Assembly: GCA_016169945.1 (NCBI GenBank)
Contig: JADLSH010000369.1
Span: 1,922,001 to 1,986,000 of the forward strand
Origin: Trachythela sp. YZ-2020
Taxonomy: Eukaryota > Cnidaria > Anthozoa > Malacalcyonacea > Clavulariidae
DNA length: 64,000 nt
Direction of reading: 5' to 3'
The notes beneath the pieces were generated by a model that made no database searches, was not told the origin of the DNA, and saw only the letters and a list, made by a program, of their open reading frames with translations. The position numbers were made by a program, and so were the translations under genes. Each line of letters starts with the position of its first letter. Positions within the stretch are counted from its first letter, which is position 1. Of the stretch, positions 59,901-64,000 are shown one piece after another.

Positions 59901-62830
59901 TTCTCACACCTGGTGTTGCTTTCTTCCAGGTGGACAAGGAAGGTTATCTTAAACGAAAATATGGTGCAACTCATGGACGAGTAAGGATACTTATTCTTCA
60001 TTTTGAGTCGAACTAAAATCAACTTTACGTTACCCTACATGATATATATACATTGGCAAGTGTTTTAACCAAATGTGATGGTCATCCTCACATATGACAG
60101 AAAAGCGAAATGACATTCCATCGTCTCGTAGGATAAGGATTAGGGTATTCATGGTAATTGGGTTAGGATAAGGGTTAACCTGAGAGCACATGTCATATTT
60201 GGGGGTTTTACATATTTGTGATATTCAGAACATTCTAAAAAGAAGTGCAATACATCTTCATGGTCTTTTTGGCTGTTAAAGTTAGTGACGTGAAACAAGG
60301 CAATGCAAATCAGTTTCCTTTTGTTTCTTGCCACAAAATGCCTTATTTGACGACACTTCCGGTAACTTTAACAGCTCATAAGGCCAAGAAGATGAAGTTT
60401 TTTTCAAAGAAGATGTATTGCATTTCGCTTTAGAATGTTCTGAATATCACAAATATGTAAAATCCCCAAAAATGACATGTGCACTTTAAAGGATAACGTT
60501 TGGGTTAAAGTACGTTTACACGCTGCGATTTGTCGGGCCGATTTCAGATGCACGTTAATGATATTTCAAAAATACGTGGCAAACGTCATCTGACAACATC
60601 GCCAACTGAAAATATTCGTCATTAACATTCAGCCAAACCTAAAATCGGGCCGACAAATCCCAGCGTGTAAACGTACCTTTAGAATCAGGGTAACGATTAG
60701 GGTACGGTTAGGGTAAGAATTGGGTTTAGATAGGGGTAAAGATAAGTATATGGTTAGGGAAAGGTTTAGGTTAGGATCAGGGTAAAGTATATGGCTATAG
60801 GGTAAGGAAAAGGTGAGGGTAAAGATAAGTATATGGTTAGGGAAAGGTTTAGGTTAGGATCAGGGTAAAGTATATGGCTATAGGGTAAGGAAAAGGTGAG
60901 GGTAAAGATAAGTATATGGTTAGGGAAAGGTTTAGGTTAGGATCAAAAGGTGAGGGTAAAGATAAGTATATGGTTAGGGAAAGGTTTAGGTTAGGATCAG
61001 GGTAAAGTATATGGCTATAGGGTAAGGAAAAGGTGAGGGTAAAGATAAGTATATGGTTAGGGAAAGGTTTAGGTTAGGATCAGGGTAAAGTATATGGCTA
61101 TAGGGTAAGGAAAAGGTGAGGGTAAAGAAAAGTGTGTGGTTAGGGAAAGGTTTAGGTTAGGATCAGGGTAAAGTATATGGCTATAGGGTAAGGAAAAGGT
61201 GAGGGTAAAGATAAGTATATGGTTAGGGAAAGGTTTAGGTTAGGATCAGGGTAAAGTATATGGCTATAGGGTAAAGATAAGTATATGGTTAGGGAAAGGT
61301 TTAGGTTAGGATCAAAAGGTGAGGGTAAAGATAAGTGTGTGGTTAGGGAAAGGTTTAGGTTAGGATCAAAGGTGAGGGTAAAGATATGGTTAGGGAAAGG
61401 TTTAGGTTAGGATCAGGGTAAAGTATATGGCTATAGGGTAAGGAAAAGGTGAGGGTAAAGATAAGTGTGTGGTTAGGGAAAGGTTTAGGTTAGGATCAGG
61501 GTAAAGTATATGGCTATAGGGTAAGGAAAAGGTGAGGGTAAAGATAAGTGTGTGGTTAGGGAAATTACATATATAAATTGTATTCGATTCATTTTTTGCC
61601 TTTGGATGCGTCAAGATGGCTCTTAACTATAATTGTTTTATAATTTTATTTTTTCTTTCTATAGCGGTCTTGGAAGCAGGTTTATGTTGTACTCAAAGCA
61701 CATATCATGTATATTTATAAAGACAAACCAGATCTGGTAACTACGCGTAAAGATCTATATTATGACTTTCTCTAGTATCTTTTTAACTTTTACAGTCAAA
61801 TCTGTATATAACGGCCGTGTATTAAGAAGACGCCTGTTACCTGTATTTAGCGAACAGGCTGAGTATCGAAAGTCCCGATCTAAATCTAACATAATCCTAT
61901 AATAAAACCTCTATTAAGAGGACGCCTCTATTGAGCGGACACAGACACCTAAACTGGTACATAAAGACGCCAAAAAATGTTATGAGCGGACAATATTGTC
62001 TTTATTTTTTCAACGTCTAAACAAAGTTTTGCACTTTGATTCGCAGACGTGACATATGTTTTGCCAGGCGGAATTGTTCAACATATACGTACAATATTCG
62101 GCGCGAAGTAAATTTTCTCACTTGCGTCGTGACAAAACTGTTTGGATAACTGTGCAAGAAACAGGAAAGGACAGCTCGTTTGAGGAATGCCTGGGACCTG
62201 GTGACCAGAACCTTATTTAAACGGACACCTCCATTAAACTATATTCCTCAAGGGTGTCCGCGTATAATACAGGGTTGATTGTACTAAAAATACCCCAGAC
62301 AATTTAACTTGACTGGGGATCATCTCTCTCTAGCCTATGTTTCTCGAAGTTGGGCATACCAGAAAACATTGTCTTAGGAAAATCACACTTAGGAAACAGA
62401 AACTGTTTCTGAATTTGAGGAACATTTTTGGTTTCCTTTCTTTATTTTCGCAACAATCCAGGCAGTGTGTCCAAGGGTGGGCAAATTAACGGGCGAGAAA
62501 ACCTGCTTCCACAACAGGGTTCGACAGTTTACCCAGAGCTTTAGTTACTGAATGAAATATGCCCATGATTCGTTATCTGCACGTAGTAAGTCGCCATGTG
62601 GGCAGCCATAGCATATGCCACGAAAAAAATAAGCTCCTATGCATTAAGATGTTCTATTTAATATTAATTCTATGTTGACCACGTGTTTATTATTTCTTCA
62701 GATCTCAAGTGGGCAGGATGAGAAACCTATCAGTATAAAATCATGTATTGTTGATATTGCATATGACTATCGCAAGAGAGAAAATGTCTTCAAACTTACT
62801 ACATACAACGGATCACAGTATCTATTTCAG
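53940..62830 (+). CDS. ARHGAP21: ARHGAP21/23-like PDZ-PH protein, partial (10 internal exons)
   Basis: ARHGAP21/23 proteins are large PDZ-PH-RhoGAP proteins acting on Cdc42/RhoA at Golgi and cell junctions. Exons: 53940-54092, 54884-55070, 55249-55327, 55462-55507, 56236-56988, 58513-58599, 59408-59467, 59940-59990, 61665-61736, 62702-62830. They join in one frame for 1617 nt (539 codons). The PDZ domain starts with VRLYRRNYGFGLNF (GFGL is the carboxylate loop). It is split by an acidic Asp/Ser/Glu insert, then resumes as VFIKWLAPAGPADQAGL, GDEVISINSSAIYGKHASDI and IDVDVVE. A Ser/Thr-rich linker of about 340 residues follows, then the PH domain: EGYLKRK, RSWKQVYVVLKAH, ISIKSCIVDIAYDYRKREN and VFKLTTYNGSQYLFQ. 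The start exon(s), last PH helix and RhoGAP domain were not found; the 3' part should lie beyond 64000. Whether it is 21 or 23 cannot be told; it may be the single pre-duplication gene. Confidence 0.88.
54290..54600 (+). repeat. Second copy of the repeat that hosts the 1.1-kb transposon
   Basis: This stretch matches about 51560-51806 and continues into 52913-52945. Shared blocks include GGAAATTTTCCGACA-like, CTGACCGAGTGCTGACT, AATGCCAGTAAAC and AGCTTTTTTGCAACT. It lies in the intron between the first two ARHGAP21/23-like exons. No coding capacity was recognised. Confidence 0.6.
55879..56178 (+). mobile_element. tRNA-derived SINE, second copy, split by a MITE
   Basis: TCCGTAGCTCAGTGGTCAGAG (A-box) is separated by an insertion from AATCGCAGGGCCGTAGGTTCG (B-box, after 56070). 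The tail TTGCATTCTTCGCAACTGCT, later GGTCTTAAATATG, and a final CGAGATTTCCATCC match the copy at 47142-47394. It lies in the intron between PDZ and linker exons of the ARHGAP21/23-like gene. Confidence 0.7.
55905..56061. mobile_element. 157-bp hAT-like MITE inside the SINE head
   Basis: Ends CAGTGTTGTAGT and ACTACAACACTG are inverted repeats. The flanks CAGAGTGA (55897-55904) and CAGAGCGA (56062-56069) are an 8-bp duplication with one change. The interior is a degenerate repeat of GAGTCCAAGTCC. CAG ends with an 8-bp TSD fit the hAT superfamily. It interrupts the tRNA-like promoter between the A and B boxes. Confidence 0.7.
57180..57365 (-). mobile_element. tRNA-derived SINE of a second family
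   Basis: On the minus strand from 57365: GGGGCTTCGGTGGGGCAGTC (A-box region), GAGTTCGATTCCCGC (B-box), then a conserved central block GTGGGTTTTCTCCGGGCACT and GGTTTCCTCCCACAGGGAAA, ending GGGTGGGTTAGGATA. Such a tRNA head plus conserved central domain is a widespread invertebrate SINE design. It is located 200 bp after the large ARHGAP21/23-like linker exon. Confidence 0.7.
58063..58440. repeat. ATGGT/GTGGT pentanucleotide microsatellite
   Basis: About 378 bp of almost pure TATGGTGTGG-type units with irregular alternation of ATGGT and GTGGT. It ends 73 bp before ARHGAP21/23-like exon 58513-58599. A short imperfect version is at 57367-57420. The long open frames it produces are an artefact of the repeat and not genes. 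Confidence 0.95.
60182..60488. mobile_element. ~307-bp foldback in the PH-domain intron
   Basis: Left AGAGCACATGTCATATTTGG, then TTTACATATTTGTGATATTC and AGAACATTCTAAA. The right arm is the near-complement ending ACATGTGCACTTTA. Arms are about 110 bp. It lies between exons 59940-59990 and 61665-61736. Confidence 0.65.
60514..60681. mobile_element. 168-bp MITE in the PH-domain intron
   Basis: AAAGTACGTTTACACGCTGC and GCTGGGATTTGTCGG (as its complement at the right) are inverted repeats of about 38 bp with two or three differences. Directly adjoins the TTAGGG-like minisatellite. Confidence 0.7.
60690..61565. repeat. 83-bp TTAGGG-rich minisatellite in the PH-domain intron
   Basis: About ten tandem units of roughly 83 bp, each containing ATGGTTAGGGAAAGGTTTAG, GTTAGGATCAGGG and CTATAGGGTAAGGAAAAGG. 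Some units lack the second half, and in some AAGTATATGG is AAGTGTGTGG. The unit is rich in TTAGGG and TAGGGT, so it is telomere-like. It separates PH-domain exons 59940-59990 and 61665-61736. Confidence 0.9.
61793..62280. mobile_element. ~490-bp TA-flanked MITE (Tc1/mariner/pogo-like)
   Basis: CAGTCAAATCTGTATATAAC at the left and CGTATAATACAGGGTTGATTG at the right are inverted repeats, with TA outside both ends. Internal copies of CCTCTATTAAGAGGACGCC resemble the ends. Lies between PH exons 61665-61736 and 62702-62830. Confidence 0.6.
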
Positions 62831-64000
62831 GTACTGTAACTATTATTATATAAAGAATAACATATTTTACCCAGATTGTCTAAAAAAAAGGTGTCGTACG
62901 GTAGATATTCCGACGAAACACCAAGCCAATGAATTAAATATCACAATAGTAAGATGGATAAACATAACTTCTGAATTAAGCCAATGTTCAAGCCAAGGTT
63001 TTTGTACAGAATATGAACGTTTCCATCCATAGCTTGTTCCCCCAAAAGTTATTACTGCTTTATAACAACTAATCGTAATTGTTGCTAAATGATTAATATT
63101 TTAAGACTCAATATATATTTTGCATATTAAAATTTCTTACCAGTTTCCTTTATACGCAGTACAATTGTAATGTGACATAGGGTAGATTATGGTATATATT
63201 AAATTCCTAGCGGTCCAGTGGGGACATGTATAGATTCCGTCGTTTCGCGTTTTAGTACCTTATAGCACAAATTATAATTGAATTTGGCTTTTCCGTTTAC
63301 ATTTTCATCTGTTTTCCATTTTCACTTGAATAGCAAACAAGAGTAAAATTATCTGAAACAATATATAAACGCTGAGATAAAGAGTTTTATAACACTTCCT
63401 ATTAAAAACAAAATAGAGATTAACAGCGGAGAAGAATTGTGTTTGTACATGTACGCATGTACTGTACGAAATAAAATATGATTCTCGAAATTTTTATAAA
63501 TATTGTATAAAGTGTATATTTTGACTACATCAGAATGTATAGAGGTTTTAATGTTTACTTTTTGATATACTTAGCTATACATCATGACCCGCTGGCTGGT
63601 AGCTTTAACTCAATTGCCCGGACTGGAATTTTCTTAAGAACACTTTAACTATATAAATATATGGTGAATAAAACTGGGAAAAGTTCAAAATTGTTATTTT
63701 CATCCTTATAATTGACACTAAGTCTAGGATTAAGCTATTCTGCGCTTTAGTATAATACTTGATGTAATAGACCACTGAAAAGCTAGGTCTATTACATCAA
63801 GTATTATAGGGCAGGAGGAAATCCAAATATATCTTAAAGATCACGTGAAAACCAATGATAAGTATTTTGACTCTCAACTATATCAATACAGTCATTGTAA
63901 CTTTGAACTTTAGCAGTAATACGTTATATGTGATTCTCACCTAACGTCATCACCGCCTCTTTTAGTTTTTAAGTTACACTAAATCAAACAGTCGTATCAC
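62831..64000 (+). other. Intron of the ARHGAP21/23-like gene running off the window
   Basis: After the donor at 62831 no exon for the last PH helix is seen up to the edge. A perfect hairpin with 23-bp arms (63751-63773 and 63786-63808, TATAATACTTGATGTAATAG at its start) is the only clear structure. Confidence 0.5.

Overview
This is a window of an AT-rich animal nuclear genome. Every recognisable gene is split by many GT-AG introns, and the introns and flanks are full of decayed transposons. The gene set (SF3B1, enkurin, an ARHGAP21/23-type protein) and the repeats (CR1/L2-like LINEs, Ty3/gypsy pieces, tRNA-derived SINEs, hammerhead-like Penelope-type repeats, many MITEs) suggest a marine invertebrate. 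A cnidarian is my best guess; the sequence alone does not prove it.

Layout. 1-9.0 kb: no convincing gene. It holds a MITE family, a degenerate CTCAACAA repeat, two uncertain ORFs and two LINE fragments nested in opposite orientation. 9.0-37.3 kb (+): a complete SF3B1 gene with 31 coding exons whose phases all join, giving 1346 residues. Its introns hold LINE and gypsy debris, a 9-bp-TSD Mutator-like element that carries its own zinc-binding ORF, a hAT-type element and several foldbacks. 38.5-40.8 kb (+): a complete enkurin gene (5 exons, 269 residues) with two RFX-type X-boxes upstream. 42.0-44.4 kb (-): a complete 6-exon gene for a 176-residue type I membrane protein that I cannot name. 44.4-53.9 kb: repeat-rich, with a broken Ty3/gypsy element that contains a perfect 62-bp-arm hairpin insertion, a tRNA-SINE foldback and a 1.1-kb DNA element with a decayed transposase-like ORF. 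53.9 kb to beyond the right edge (+): ten exons of an ARHGAP21/23-like gene (PDZ, acidic linker, most of a PH domain). Its first exon(s) were not found and its 3' part is off the window.

How the genes relate. SF3B1 is the HEAT-repeat scaffold of U2 snRNP. Enkurin is a ciliary adaptor. ARHGAP21/23 proteins are PDZ-PH-RhoGAP regulators of Rho-family GTPases. They share no pathway, but ENKUR and ARHGAP21 are also near neighbours on human chromosome 10p12, so their linkage here may be ancestral. Gene models come from reading splice sites and comparing with remembered protein families. UTRs, transcription starts and alternative splicing were not determined.
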